From Henricia sp. BOLD:AAB3569 (Eukaryota > Echinodermata > Asteroidea > Spinulosida > Echinasteridae), in the NCBI GenBank assembly GCA_037783545.1, contig JBBELK010000372.1:558001-622000 (forward strand): 64,000 nt of DNA, written 5' to 3'. The notes below the pieces were generated by a model. That model saw nothing but the letters and a program-made list of their open reading frames with translations, did not search any database and had not been told where the DNA came from. Within the stretch, counting starts at the first letter, position 1. Every line of letters starts with the position of its first letter. The position numbers were made by a program, and so were the translations under genes. This document shows positions 58,101 through 62,352 of this stretch, piece after piece.

Positions 58101-59404
58101 TTTTTGCTCTGCTTTGATTTTATTTTAATTTTGTAATTTATTTAATTGTTTTTATTATTTTAGTTTTCCTAACTCCTTATTTTCAGGTTTTTCTGGGACA
58201 AGTGCTGGATTTATGCTTGCTTCATTTATAGTTTCTTTTTGCAGTTTGATTAATACTATTTTACGTTGCCTTTATTTTGGGATGACATCGGAGGGATGTG
58301 ACCATTAAAAAAGTCCATATTTCTCTTGTGATTTAAGACAGGAATAGCTTTGCACAGGAATATGAAAAGATACCAACTAAAAATACCAACAATCTTTAGT
58401 CCAAAATGGAATTGTTCATGACAAAATAACCACTTGACGCCGGAGAAAGTGTAAATATGTTCTGGCAGTGTATGACGGTTGATAAGTTAAAACATCGGCT
58501 TTGCCGCTGTCTTCCACCATTGACATGTAAACACTTCCGTTGTCCACCGTTCATTTGTACACACCATGTTTTGGACTTGAACTTGACGGGTATGGACGGC
58601 CTGTCAGTGTAGCAAATCTCACTCTTTTTAGTGAGAAGATTTATACAATGAATGTAGAAATGACTCAAGAGTCGGTATTTGTGGTGCTTGACCCGGTCTT
58701 AACTTTTAGCCAATCACATTTGCCTTTTTCATTAAAATATTTTTTGCCAAAAAATAATCCCGGTGTCTTGGTGCCGATATGAGTATAGAAATCTGACCTC
58801 TTGTTGAACTTTTCATGAAATCACACCTGGGCGCACACAACATTTTGTCCACTTTACACTGTCTAATACCCCTTCGATATCATCCTAAACTAACTGGTTT
58901 TCCATGGAGACGACACCACATCTCTTTCAGCTAATGCAGTAACCCACAATCTATCCACTTTCCTCCGCAGGTTTTCGCAAAGAAGCCCCCCAAAGTACAT
59001 GTAGACCAGGTACATTGTTCCTCTGCACCCAATACTCAAATTTGTTACCGCGGCAACTACTAGCTAATTTGCATAATTTGATACCAAAGCCTTAGCATGC
59101 ATTTTTACAATCCGCCATTATTACTAGGCTATAAAATTAAGCCCACAATGTAATGGCACACCATATATATACATGTATTGCTCCTATGCATTTAATTCTG
59201 TGGTCTGTTACCACGGCAACTACTGGCTAATTTGCATATATGCTAGTATTCCTAGTATCAGCTAATATATGCTAGTATATGCCAATATATGCTAATATAT
59301 GCTAATATATGCTAATATATGCTAATATTTTAACAGCTGTTTTCTCCCAATTCAACCTCCCTCATCCCTAGGTCATGACAAAGAAGTCCCCTAAAGCTGA
59401 CGAG
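28040..59404 (+). CDS. Mical: MICAL F-actin monooxygenase, 22 exons, 3' incomplete
   Basis: I assembled this from 22 exons listed separately: 5,880 nt, 1,960 codons, no stop, all splice phases consistent. Order by residue: FAD monooxygenase about 1-500 (dinucleotide motif GAGPVG at 91-96; [35 protein letters not shown] across exons 7/8); CH domain about 513-629; basic linker; LIM about 781-837 with all eight zinc ligands; proline-rich then acidic and coiled-coil linker; long Ser/Pro-rich region; Lys/Pro microexons. Known for the family: FAD- and NADPH-dependent oxidation of actin methionines, causing filament disassembly in the cytoplasm downstream of semaphorin-plexin. The C-terminal bMERB Rab-binding domain is not found here, so the 3' end lies outside the window. 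Vertebrates have three paralogues and many invertebrates one; I do not assign this to a vertebrate paralogue. The final three microexons are less certain than the rest. Confidence 0.93.
28255..28734. mobile_element. repeat family Y copy 1, with a nested MITE
   Basis: AAGTTAAGACCAGGTCGAGG and GACTCTTGAGTCATTTCTAC at the left match, inverted, sequence at 58660-58715. CGTCCTCCGGCGTCAAGTG near 28710 matches, inverted, CACTTGACGCCGGAGAAAG near 58432. The hairpin MITE 28311-28613 interrupts it. It lies in Mical intron 1. Confidence 0.7.
28311..28613. mobile_element. hairpin MITE in Mical intron 1
   Basis: The left GTGTTCGCATTGGACTT and right AAGTCCAATGCGGACAGG are inverted ends. Internal GGGAAAAGTT and AAAATTTTAC words repeat. 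It is inserted in family Y copy 1, of which 58250-58715 is the uninterrupted relative. Confidence 0.82.
28735..29085. mobile_element. MITE family H copy in intron 1
   Basis: CCAATGTATCATTGGC at the left and GGCCTGTATCATTAGCAG at the right are related inverted ends. The interior (ATATCTAAAGAAGAATGTTG, CAGAAATAAATTCATGT) matches the complement of 39347-39702. A fragment also lies at about 34043-34115. Confidence 0.7.
29143..30684. mobile_element. outer transposon of a nested pair, intron 1
   Basis: CAGGGGTCGAAACTACATGT at 29143 and GTTAATTTCGACCCCTG ending at 30684 are inverted ends. ACTGGTC/GACCAGT words recur near both ends. The inner element 29426-30518 splits it. No intact coding region. 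Confidence 0.7.
29426..30518. mobile_element. inner hAT-like transposon relic, intron 1
   Basis: AGGGCTCGAAATACCCG at 29426 and AAATTCAAGCCCT ending at 30518 are inverted ends. CCATCC stands immediately outside on both sides (29420-29425, 30520-30525, offset by one base), compatible with an 8-bp duplication that has decayed. A peptide with [20 protein letters not shown] (about 30330-30390, plus) resembles the N-terminal part of hAT-derived ZNF862-like proteins; that similarity is from memory and weak. Confidence 0.6.
30729..30852 (+). CDS. Mical: Mical exon 2
   Basis: Acceptor ATTGGCAG, donor ACGG|GTCAGT, phase 2 in, 0 out. It encodes [20 protein letters not shown] then [20 protein letters not shown], a close match to the MICAL segment before the FAD motif (W-x-AK-x-LW-x-KLDKR). 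Confidence 0.93.
31066..31410 (+). mobile_element. Tc1/mariner-like transposase relic, intron 2
   Basis: The left end CACTACCCATCAAAACTTTG is a Tc1-type terminus. Further on, one frame reads MEWPAHS (cf. the family's M-D-W-P-A-Q-S) and [10 protein letters not shown], and the last stretch reads [20 protein letters not shown] followed by a stop. The N-terminal three quarters are deleted and frames shift, so it is a dead fragment. Confidence 0.75.
31603..31810 (+). CDS. Mical: Mical exon 3 (FAD-binding motif)
   Basis: Acceptor TTTGTGAAG, donor ATTA|GTAAGT. It encodes [20 protein letters not shown], the GxGxxG Rossmann motif, then [19 protein letters not shown] and [13 protein letters not shown]. 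These are the most conserved MICAL segments, where the FAD adenosine and flavin bind. Confidence 0.97.
31886..32505. mobile_element. MITE family B copy 3 with insert, intron 3
   Basis: The left AGGAGTTCCTCAGAT follows TTAA 31882-31885; the right end GATCTGGACACGCTCTTT has a decayed TTTA. The block 32166-32446 is inserted in it; other copies lack that block. Confidence 0.85.
32166..32446. mobile_element. nested MITE (AGGGCGACAATTTG ends)
   Basis: TAGGGCGACAATTTG at the left and CAAATTGTCGCCCTA at the right are perfect inverted repeats. Flanking AAAACTCA/TGAGTTTT words extend them. Further internal AGGGCGACA copies occur near 32225 and 32240. Confidence 0.85.
32550..33023 (-). mobile_element. 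MITE family G copy 2, beside exon 4 acceptor
   Basis: It follows TTAA 32546-32549 and is an inverted match to the element at 8169-8741 (GAGGACGCTGTTTGG versus the complement of CAAAACAGCGCCCTC; TTATCACTGAAAT at the other end inverted). Its end lies 29 bases before exon 4. Confidence 0.8.
33053..33169 (+). CDS. Mical: Mical exon 4
   Basis: Acceptor GTTTGCAG, donor GAAC|GTAAGT. With the carried base it encodes [20 protein letters not shown] then [19 protein letters not shown]. It matches the MICAL segment after the AGAIDHIS motif. The intron just upstream is a family-G MITE almost to the acceptor. Confidence 0.94.
33170..34281 (+). other. Mical intron 4
   Basis: No further exon recognised. 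It includes a family-H fragment (about 34043-34115) and a palindromic run, GGTGCCACTGCGGT with ACCGCAGTGGCACC, at about 34165-34207. Confidence 0.6.
34282..34383 (+). CDS. Mical: Mical exon 5 (GC donor)
   Basis: Acceptor TTTCCTCTAG. It encodes [20 protein letters not shown] then [13 protein letters not shown], matching the family (EFEVIIGxDGRRNTLEG). The exon must end at CAAG to keep frame with exon 6, and the intron begins GCAAGT: a GC-AG intron. Confidence 0.93.
34384..35065 (+). other. Mical intron 5, GC-AG type
   Basis: Starts GCAAGT, ends CCGACAG. It contains an unclassified insert-like stretch (about 34536-34980) rich in CATCCGT/ACGGATG words, ACGTACG and two ATCCTGTGGTG-type inverted words near 34840 and 34875. 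Confidence 0.85.
35066..35322 (+). CDS. Mical: Mical exon 6
   Basis: It encodes [38 protein letters not shown] and [20 protein letters not shown], nearly invariant monooxygenase segments. Donor GGAG|GTTAGT. GC content is higher than in the introns. Confidence 0.97.
35640..35820 (-). mobile_element. tRNA-like SINE fragment, intron 6
   Basis: GGTGGGACTCGAACCCACAT is an inverted B box plus T-arm (35770-35790). No matching A box remains. It is a relic, not a tRNA gene. Confidence 0.5.
36089..36346 (+). CDS. Mical: Mical exon 7
   Basis: Acceptor TTCCTGCAG, donor GGAG|GTAAGG, phase 0 both sides. It encodes [40 protein letters not shown] and ALVGDSLLE, the GD-type flavin motif. Confidence 0.97.
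36361..36570. mobile_element. family C and family T MITE fragments
   Basis: From 36361, 14 bases after the exon 7 donor, TAGACCATTCCCAGGACTCT and GTGCGTTTTGTGTTGTTGTT match the left part of family C. From about 36465, AAATTCACACTGAGCCTTTT matches the left part of the element at 56766-57017. Both are truncated. Confidence 0.65.
36713..37049 (+). CDS. Mical: Mical exon 8 (end of monooxygenase)
   Basis: Acceptor TTTTTGCCAG, donor ACAG|GTTTGT. It encodes [20 protein letters not shown] then [28 protein letters not shown] and [12 protein letters not shown]403 aligns with the conserved Trp of the EPFWP motif that contacts the flavin region. Confidence 0.97.
37125..37448. mobile_element. MITE family B copy 4, TTAA target, intron 8
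   Basis: AGGAGCTTGTCCAGATTTTT and GTGATCTGGACACACTCCT are inverted ends, with TTAA at 37121-37124 and 37449-37452. Confidence 0.9.
37480..37745 (+). mobile_element. LINE 3' end, intron 8
   Basis: The frame from about 37491 reads [20 protein letters not shown] then [16 protein letters not shown]. This is the C-terminal signature of CR1/L2-like LINE reverse transcriptase proteins (A-P-x-LW-N-x-LP ... F ... LL-K-x-HLF). It ends in an ATTAGATT microsatellite tail (37708-37745). 5' truncated. Confidence 0.8.
38258..38405 (+). CDS. Mical: Mical exon 9 (CH domain, first part)
   Basis: Acceptor GTCTCAAAG, donor CAT|GTAAGT. It encodes [20 protein letters not shown] then [20 protein letters not shown] and HRYRPHL: the calponin-homology actin-binding-type start (LLxWCQ, W-x-GLALCA-x-I). 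Confidence 0.96.
38425..38815. repeat. tandem copies of a SINE/LINE-tail module
   Basis: About four imperfect units of roughly 115 bp share GATGCCTGTCCATCGCAGG, TTTACCCCCAGCAGTTAGTT and TCTCCAACATGTTGCTAGTT. The complement of the core (CCTGCGATGGACTGGCATCC) is in the SINE at 47892-48230. It lies in Mical intron 9. Confidence 0.85.
38988..39190 (+). CDS. Mical: Mical exon 10 (CH domain, second part)
   Basis: Acceptor CCACACAG, donor AAAT|GTAAGA. It encodes [20 protein letters not shown] then [20 protein letters not shown] and [20 protein letters not shown], completing the CH domain. Confidence 0.97.
39347..39702. mobile_element. MITE family H copy, intron 10
   Basis: AGGCCCATTGTATCATTTGC after TTAA 39343-39346 and GCGAATGATACATTTGGCC at the right are inverted ends. 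AGTCCTGTGCACGGGACTTT is an internal palindrome. The copy in intron 1 is at 28735-29085. Confidence 0.8.
39763..39947 (+). CDS. Mical: Mical exon 11
   Basis: Acceptor TCTTTAG, donor CCG|GTAAGA. It encodes a basic linker including [17 protein letters not shown] and [14 protein letters not shown]. It aligns with the MICAL segment containing the SFLSKLxxxxxRKR-type basic patch after the CH domain, often a nuclear-localisation region. Confidence 0.92.
39967..40008. mobile_element. MITE family B fragment
   Basis: AAGGAGCGTGTCCAGATCAC after the TTAA-like TTTAAAG is the left end of family B, cut off before the family-D element. Confidence 0.6.
40012..40496. mobile_element. MITE family D copy 2, intron 11
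   Basis: AGCCTAGCGTACATTGAC and GTCGATATATGCTAGGCT are inverted ends, flanked by TTA at 40009-40011 and 40497-40499. The interior is rich in CAACTGG/CCAGTTG words as in copy 1 (6345-6836). Confidence 0.9.
40499..40610 (+). mobile_element. tRNA-derived SINE head, plus orientation
   Basis: The A-box region TAGCACGGCTGGTAGAG and B box GGGTTCGAATCCC are both present with tRNA-like spacing. The acceptor-stem bases do not pair. It is followed by TTTTTCTCTAATCCCAAGTT, a body shared with the minus copy next to it. Confidence 0.75.
40632..40900 (-). mobile_element. tRNA-derived SINE, minus, partly dimeric
   Basis: GGGATTTGAACCCAAGACCT and ACCAGCTGAGCTATAAAGC are the inverted B and A boxes. A second B-box piece, GGGATTCGAACCCGAGACCT, follows at 40871. 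With 40499-40610 it forms an inverted SINE pair in Mical intron 11. Confidence 0.8.
41043..41264 (+). CDS. Mical: Mical exon 12
   Basis: Acceptor TCTTCCAG, donor CCA|GTGAGT; phase 0 both sides, 74 codons. It encodes [20 protein letters not shown] then [20 protein letters not shown] and [10 protein letters not shown] decayed duplicate of its central part is at 42112-42195. Predicted helical linker between CH and LIM. Confidence 0.92.
41375..41720 (-). mobile_element. tRNA-derived SINE, intron 12
   Basis: GGGATTCGAACCCACTACCT and CCACTAGACCGCTCCGCCAC are the inverted B and A boxes of a tRNA-like head (41640-41710). The body has TCAGCTCCCTGGGGAGTATA and CAGCCCCGGCTGCC, also seen in a fragment at 59605-59760. 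Confidence 0.82.
42112..42195 (+). pseudogene. decayed duplicate of Mical exon 12
   Basis: The frame reads [20 protein letters not shown] then QFRCIV, against [20 protein letters not shown] and QFRNIA in exon 12. At the DNA level CCGGAACTAATCGA and GGCGGATTGGCTGAG are nearly unchanged. CACAAG before it and AAAGTATAT after it are only weak splice-like sites, and the frame stops at TAA shortly after. Only about 28 of 74 codons are recognisable. It is probably a relic; a used alternative exon is possible. Confidence 0.85.
42510..42797. mobile_element. MITE family C copy 3, intron 12
   Basis: TATACACGAATCCGGTTGCT and GGATTGGTGTATA are inverted ends. It is very similar to 17654-17941, so probably young. 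It ends 62 bases before exon 13. Confidence 0.88.
42860..43052 (+). CDS. Mical: Mical exon 13 (LIM domain, first part)
   Basis: Acceptor TTTTCTCAG, donor AAAG|GTTAGA. It encodes [20 protein letters not shown] and [20 protein letters not shown]: six of eight zinc ligands (C-x2-C, H-x2-C, C-x2-C). LIM domains in MICAL contribute to autoinhibition and partner binding. Confidence 0.97.
43683..44026. mobile_element. MITE family B copy 5, intron 13
   Basis: It follows TTAA 43679-43682 and ends before TTAA 44027-44030. The interior has CATTCTGAAATTTCACGCTC and TTGCTTCCACATCCAAATTG as in other copies. Confidence 0.88.
44031..44155. mobile_element. family T MITE fragment
   Basis: AAAAAGTGGCATGGAGGGAA, CACTGAAAATCACAGAGTCA and CTCAAAGCGATGTG match the middle of 56766-57017. 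Confidence 0.6.
44202..44610. mobile_element. inverted-repeat element, intron 13
   Basis: ATTGGGTCTTTCCACACTAA and TTACTGTGGAAAGACCCAAT are inverted ends. Inside, ACAAATTTTCCTATTACGTA pairs with TACGTAATAGGAAAATTTGT. It ends 59 bases before exon 14. Confidence 0.85.
44670..44755 (+). CDS. Mical: Mical exon 14 (LIM domain, end)
   Basis: Acceptor TTTGTCCAG, donor CAG|GTAAAT. It encodes [20 protein letters not shown] then RKRQHIEQ, giving the last zinc ligands (C-x2-H). Confidence 0.94.
44845..44868 (+). repeat. G-rich tract in intron 14
   Basis: Runs of 4-6 G separated by one or two bases, about 90 bases after the exon 14 donor. It could form a G-quadruplex in the pre-mRNA. Confidence 0.7.
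45311..45541. mobile_element. hairpin MITE beside exon 15
   Basis: AATAGTGAGGTTTCGGT at the left and ACCGAAACCTCACTATT at the right are perfect inverted ends; ACGGTTAG/CTAACCGT follows. It ends 36 bases before exon 15. Confidence 0.88.
45578..45722 (+). CDS. Mical: Mical exon 15 (proline-rich)
   Basis: Acceptor ACGTGCCAG, donor ATCG|GTAAAA. It encodes [20 protein letters not shown] and [15 protein letters not shown]. The PPPPPAKLP run is a possible SH3 ligand of the kind MICAL proteins use. Confidence 0.88.
45932..46092. mobile_element. hairpin MITE (GTCCATAAAGTACGTACGC)
   Basis: GTCGTCCATAAAGTACGTAC at the left and GTACGTACTTTATGGACG at the right are inverted ends; a GGAGTCAGA-type word repeats inside. 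Similar termini occur in many invertebrate genomes. Confidence 0.85.
46198..46315 (+). CDS. Mical: Mical exon 16
   Basis: Acceptor ATTTTACAG, donor GATGA|GTAAGT. It encodes [20 protein letters not shown] then [18 protein letters not shown]. No known domain; acidic end continues into exon 17. Called from splice sites and phase. Confidence 0.82.
46316..47609 (+). other. Mical intron 16
   Basis: No exon recognised. An open frame at 46559-46840 has no similarity I know and no splice context; probably chance. Remaining sequence is anonymous. Confidence 0.5.
47610..47734 (+). CDS. Mical: Mical exon 17 (acidic)
   Basis: Acceptor TTTTGTGCAG, donor TATT|GTAAGA. It encodes [20 protein letters not shown] then [20 protein letters not shown]. 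It is Glu/Asp/Ser-rich, like the acidic linkers of other MICALs. Confidence 0.88.
47892..48230 (+). mobile_element. composite SINE with tRNA-like heads
   Basis: The plus head has AGTGATCTAGTGGATAGCAT (A box). The body has GGTAAACCTGCGATGGACTG, a conserved LINE-tail-like module. At the far end an inverted tRNA-like head (GGACTTGAACCCATAACCTC, ACCACTAGACCAC) faces it. Confidence 0.75.
48239..48600 (+). mobile_element. tRNA-Leu/Ser-like SINE
   Basis: GTGGCCGAGTGGCTTGGGTT is an A-box region of class II tRNA type, and GGGTGCGATACCTGG a B-box-like site. Then come GTACCTGTGCCCTTGAGCAA and an AT-rich tail (ATATAAATGTATTAATTT). Full-length, in Mical intron 17. Confidence 0.85.
48886..51540 (+). CDS. 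Mical: Mical exon 18 (giant exon, 885 codons)
   Basis: Acceptor GTTTGTTTCAG, donor TTAA|GTAAGA. The order is: an acidic start with a fourfold SDEE repeat (48921-48968); [15 protein letters not shown]; a charged helix ([20 protein letters not shown] onward, likely coiled coil, about 49085-49290); Ser/Thr-rich region; repeated [25 protein letters not shown] motifs each near QTPK or SPK (49950-50260); a basic Ser/Pro part ([14 protein letters not shown]); and a lysine-rich tract ([18 protein letters not shown]). It is one uninterrupted frame. I know no catalytic domain here; it is the long linker between LIM and bMERB. Confidence 0.93.
51733..52135 (-). mobile_element. MITE family E copy 4, intron 18
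   Basis: AGCTCCGCACTTCGTCTAAC, then CACTTCGCCCCAAAACC and inverted GGGCGAGG-type words, then TAAGTTATGTGTAAATCTGT and GAGATACCAATCGTGTAT. It is missing the left terminus. Confidence 0.8.
52257..52861. mobile_element. 605-bp near-palindromic transposon, 8-bp target
   Basis: TCCTTGTA stands at 52249-52256 and 52862-52869. Within, the arms of about 280 bp are inverted (GGTTTCACTTGGCTTGACAA versus its complement; CAACACTGATAATTT and many more), with a loop near 52550. Only the first few left bases do not pair. No coding sequence. Confidence 0.88.
52946..53124 (+). CDS. Mical: Mical exon 19
   Basis: Acceptor CCGTTTTGCAG, donor TAAG|GTACGT. It encodes [20 protein letters not shown] then [20 protein letters not shown] and [13 protein letters not shown] Ser/Glu-rich then Lys-rich linker with no named domain. 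Confidence 0.85.
53281..53708. mobile_element. hairpin MITE (GGGCCAATTTC ends)
   Basis: GGGCCAATTTCACAAAACAT and AGCTTTATGAAATTGGCCC are inverted ends; TGCTTAAGCAGA words recur inside. A common terminus type in invertebrate genomes. Confidence 0.85.
54408..54419 (+). CDS. Mical: Mical exon 20, 12-nt microexon (tentative)
   Basis: The acceptor CATTTCCCCTTTTCAG is strong and the donor CAG|GTAAAA good. It would add RFRQ in phase 0. It echoes the end of exon 19 (KRFK). Too short for similarity; called on splice sites and phase only. Confidence 0.45.
55153..55282. mobile_element. hairpin MITE, family U copy 1
   Basis: AGTTCGGGCGGTCTGTTCTT and AAGAACAGACAGCCCGAACT are inverted ends. The second copy is at 63392-63542. 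Confidence 0.85.
56766..57017. mobile_element. hairpin MITE, family T
   Basis: AGGGTGCATTCACACTGAGC at the left and AAGCTTGGTGTGTTTCCACC at the right are degenerate inverted ends. GAGTGAAATGACGCACTCAA and CAGTGCATCGTTTCAC pair inside. Fragments lie at 36465 and 44031. Confidence 0.8.
57248..57500. mobile_element. inverted-repeat element, family X copy 3
   Basis: GGGTCTTTCTATAAATTAGG and CCTAATTTATAGAAAGACCC are perfect inverted ends; GGTGTCCCCGTTACA and TGTAACGGGGGACAC follow. Confidence 0.9.
58250..58715. mobile_element. repeat family Y copy 2
   Basis: AATGACTCAAGAGTCGGTAT and GACCCGGTCTTAACTTTT match, inverted, the left side of the intron 1 copy. Also a local hairpin CTCACTCTTTTTAGTGAG. 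This copy is uninterrupted. Confidence 0.65.
58971..59009 (+). CDS. Mical: Mical exon 21, 39-nt microexon
   Basis: Acceptor CTTTCCTCCGCAG, donor CCAG|GTACAT, phase 0 both sides, no stop. It encodes [13 protein letters not shown]. It resembles the next microexon (V-x-x-KK-x-PK...D), which supports both. Confidence 0.65.
59010..59330 (+). repeat. duplicated intron segment and ATATGCTA repeat
   Basis: TTACCGCGGCAACTACTAGC near 59046 and TTACCACGGCAACTACTGGC near 59211 begin similar blocks (both continue TAATTTGCATA). ATATGCTAAT-type 11-bp units repeat at about 59268-59330. Confidence 0.8.
59372..59404 (+). CDS. Mical: Mical exon 22, 33-nt microexon (last seen)
   Basis: Acceptor CCTCATCCCTAG, donor CGAG|GTATTT, phase 0 both sides. 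It encodes [11 protein letters not shown]. Later exons, including the bMERB domain, should lie right of the window. Confidence 0.65.
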
Positions 59405-60296
59405 GTATTTTTTTTCTTCAAATCATTAACTAGTTTGTGGTACTGTCACCTCATGGCTTGAAATTAACCCACGACCTGTACATTATATTTAATGAATTGC
59501 TGAATGATTAACATTTGTGATCTTTTTGCATGAAAAGTATTGACTATGCAGCGATTTAACAATATTCATGAAAAGTTCTTGTATTGTGCACAAATCAACT
59601 GAAAAAGGTGCCCAGGGTGCTACATTGTTACCCCTGGTCACTTGGCTCAATTCCATTAAACCCTCTCATAAACTCCCTGGGAAGTATGCAGCCCTGGCTG
59701 CCGGTTCTACAAAGCGTAGGAAGAGGGGGAGGGAGGTCGAGGGCTGCGTAGGACTTTACATGCACTGTAAAATGTTGACGTTTCACGGTAGTAACAAAAC
59801 ATGTTGATAAGTAGTATTTCTGGGAAAATGTTGACAACTTTGTACAGCCCCCAAGCAAAGAAATAATCATTTTGTTAATTACAAATATAGGTTAATTTTA
59901 AGCCATGTTTGCTGTGTTGTGAAACATTTGCACCACCATACAGTCACAAATTGCCTGTAATGTTAAAAAAGAACCACTATTTTTTGCACACTCATGAACC
60001 CTTGATGTAAAATTATCTCACGTAAAAGCCCCTCCCCCTTGCACCTCCACTCGCCCCACCCTTCCCTTTTTTGCCTATTGTTTGCACCTGTGTGGTTGTG
60101 TATTTGCATGTTTGCCATTTTATGCCAATTTGTAATTTTGTATAACGTAACTGTGAATAAAAGGGAAAAATTGAATCTTTGCCGAAATTTTGCACTTTGC
60201 ACTTTTTCTTTTTTTACCTTGAAATGTTTTTGGGTTTTTGGTGATGTGTGATTTGCTCCTTGCACGGAACCGCCATATTGGCTAAACAGCGTGGCT
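59405..60296. other. stretch after the last recognised exon
   Basis: Probably Mical intron. It holds a SINE fragment at about 59605-59760 (TAAACTCCCTGGGAAGTATG, body of the SINE at 41375-41720). No exon seen. Confidence 0.5.
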
Positions 60297-60638
60297 CTAT
60301 ACACCAATCCGGTAATAAGGTCTCCTTCCCTGTACATCCGCCATAGCTGGGGGACTTCCACTAAATGAACTGTATGTTTTTGCTGTTGCTGAAGCTGCAT
60401 TTGTTTACTTCGAACAAGTTGCGCATCTTTGTATGGTTGTGTGCGCGTGAAGGTGGGCGCGTCGCGTGTACGCAAAGGCGGGCGCGTCGCGTATACGCGA
60501 AGGAGGCTCGTTCGTGCATGTAATGGATGAGCGCTTTTCGTTCTAACAGCAACACAAAACGCACAGCCCATGCACTGGACGCCCCCCAGCTATGGCGGAT
60601 ATGCAGGGAGGAGACCTTAGTTACCGGATTGGTGTATA
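60297..60638. mobile_element. MITE family C copy 4
   Basis: CTATACACCAATCCGGTAAT and TTACCGGATTGGTGTATA are inverted ends. GGGCGCGTCGCGTATACG-type units repeat inside, the inverse of the array in copy 1. Confidence 0.88.
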
Positions 60639-61555
60639 TACAAGAACAATGACTCCCTCACGTTGTTACTACGTTGTATGTTGGTTGCTGTGACATTGGC
60701 CTTTGTGACATTTGCACGTATAGCCTCCTTTTGAACACAACCATGCAAAGAGCCCATTGTGCACTCTATAATATTGTGGCTCATGCGTTATGTGTGTGCG
60801 TAGTTCGAATGCTTCTGACGCTCACAGCTCTCGGAGACAAATCTGACATTAATCTGTGAATGCTTAAACCATAACAGACTGGATTATATGAGCCAAGAAC
60901 CAGTCTTGGTTGGGCTTAGTTGCAACCACTAACAATGTATAATTTCATCTCATGAAATTATTCGTACTTAATGCATTCAAACATTATGTGTATAATATAA
61001 ATAATAATGTTTGAGTGCAATAGAACATTTAATCTGTCACCGGATGAAATTATTTGTACTATTGCACAAATTTTAAACATTCAATATTTGTTTTATAAAA
61101 CACCAGAATAAATTCCCGTCATCTGAAGGTACAAATTAATGATGTATCGTCCGCCATTGCGTCTGGTGAGCAGCTAGCCAGCTCGCGATATGACCGTGTT
61201 TACTTTAACACCCAGTTAGAGAGGATATCCAATGGCAGCCAACCATGCGTTAATACAGTCGTGTTAATGTATTGCGCGTAGCGTGTAGCTCGAGTGGATA
61301 ACCCACGGCGTGTCGGTGAATATTCTACGGTGCGTCATGGATATACCACGGTGCACATTGCATGCAGCCCATGTCACGCGCAGACCTTGGGTTATACCGA
61401 ATAATTCAACGACACGTGACTGAGAACACACCAATCAGATGACGGGTATTTATTCAAGTGTTTCATAATACAAATTAAGCAGAGATTGAGCAAAGTTTGT
61501 GATGACCGACAAAGAGTGCTCTTTTGACATTATGGCCACAATCTTCCCCAAAGTC
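60639..61555. other. stretch without a recognised gene
   Basis: ATGAAATTATTCGTACTTAA near 60952 and CCGGATGAAATTATTTGTAC near 61040, with AAACATTATGTGTATAATAT words, suggest a degraded inverted repeat. Nothing coding. Confidence 0.5.
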
Positions 61556-62352
61556 TGATTTTGCTTCTTGGGATTTGAACCCGAGAACACTGACACACCG
61601 GGCAGATGCTCTACCAGCTGAGCTATCGGGCACAGTGGTATGCACCCTCGGGTTTCCCCAAGACCTCTGACACACTAGGCAGATGTTCTACCAGCTGAGC
61701 TATCGGGCACAGTGGTATGTACCCTCAGGTTTTCCCCAAGACCTCTGACACACTAGGCAGATGCTCTACCAGCTGAGCTATCAGGCACAGTGGTTTGCAC
61801 CCTCAGGTTTTCCCCAAGACCTCTGACACACTAGGCAGATGCTCTACCAGCTGAGCTATCAGGCACAGTGGTTTGCACCCTCAGGTTTTCCCCAAGACCT
61901 CTGACACACTAGGCAGATGCTCTACCAGCTGAGCTATCAGGCACAGTGGTTTGCACCCTCAGGTTTTCCCCAAGACCTCTGACACACTAGGCAGATGCTC
62001 TACCAGCTGAGCTATCGGGCACAGTGGTATGCACCCTCGGGTTTCCCCAAGACCTCTGACACACTAGGCAGATGCTCTACCAGCTGAGCTATCAGGCACA
62101 GTGGTTTGCACCCTCAGGTTTTCCCCAAGACCTCTGACACACTAGGCAGATGCTCTACCAGCTGAGCTATCAGGCACAGTGGTATGCACCCTCAGGTTTC
62201 CCCCAAGACCTCTGACACACTAGGCAGATGCTCTACCAGCTGAGCTATCAGGCACAGTGGTATGCACCCTCAGGTTTTCCCCAAGATCTCTGACACCCTA
62301 GGCAGATGCTCTACCAGCTGAGCTATCAGGCACAGTGGTATGCACCCTCGGG
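61556..62352 (-). repeat. satellite from tRNA-like SINE, 10 A-box units
   Basis: A 77-79-bp unit is repeated ten times. On the minus strand each unit holds ATAGCTCAGCTGGTAGAGCA (A box and D-arm) and GCCTAGTGTGTCAGAGGTCT (anticodon arm), and then a linker (AAACCTGAGGGTGCA). Only the unit nearest 61560 continues into a B box (GGGTTCAAATCCC). So a tRNA-derived SINE head has been amplified in tandem up to, but not including, its B box. Confidence 0.92.

Larger units (their letters stand above)
54420..58970 (+). other. Mical intron between microexons
   Basis: It holds the MITEs listed separately and AT-rich DNA. No other exon was convincing. Further microexons could be missed because they cannot be recognised by coding content. 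Confidence 0.5.

Noticed and set aside
59963..60571. 202-residue open frame on the minus strand
   Set aside because: It lies largely in the family C MITE (60297-60638) and in low-complexity flanks. No domain, and the same MITE elsewhere is not open.
61560..62350. Cluster of functional tRNA genes
   Set aside because: The units look tRNA-like but lack the B box, T-arm and acceptor stem, except one, and that one has no pairing acceptor stem. It is a SINE-derived satellite.
61556..62352. CRISPR-like array
   Set aside because: The repeats are contiguous with no unique spacers, and the unit is a SINE fragment in an animal genome.
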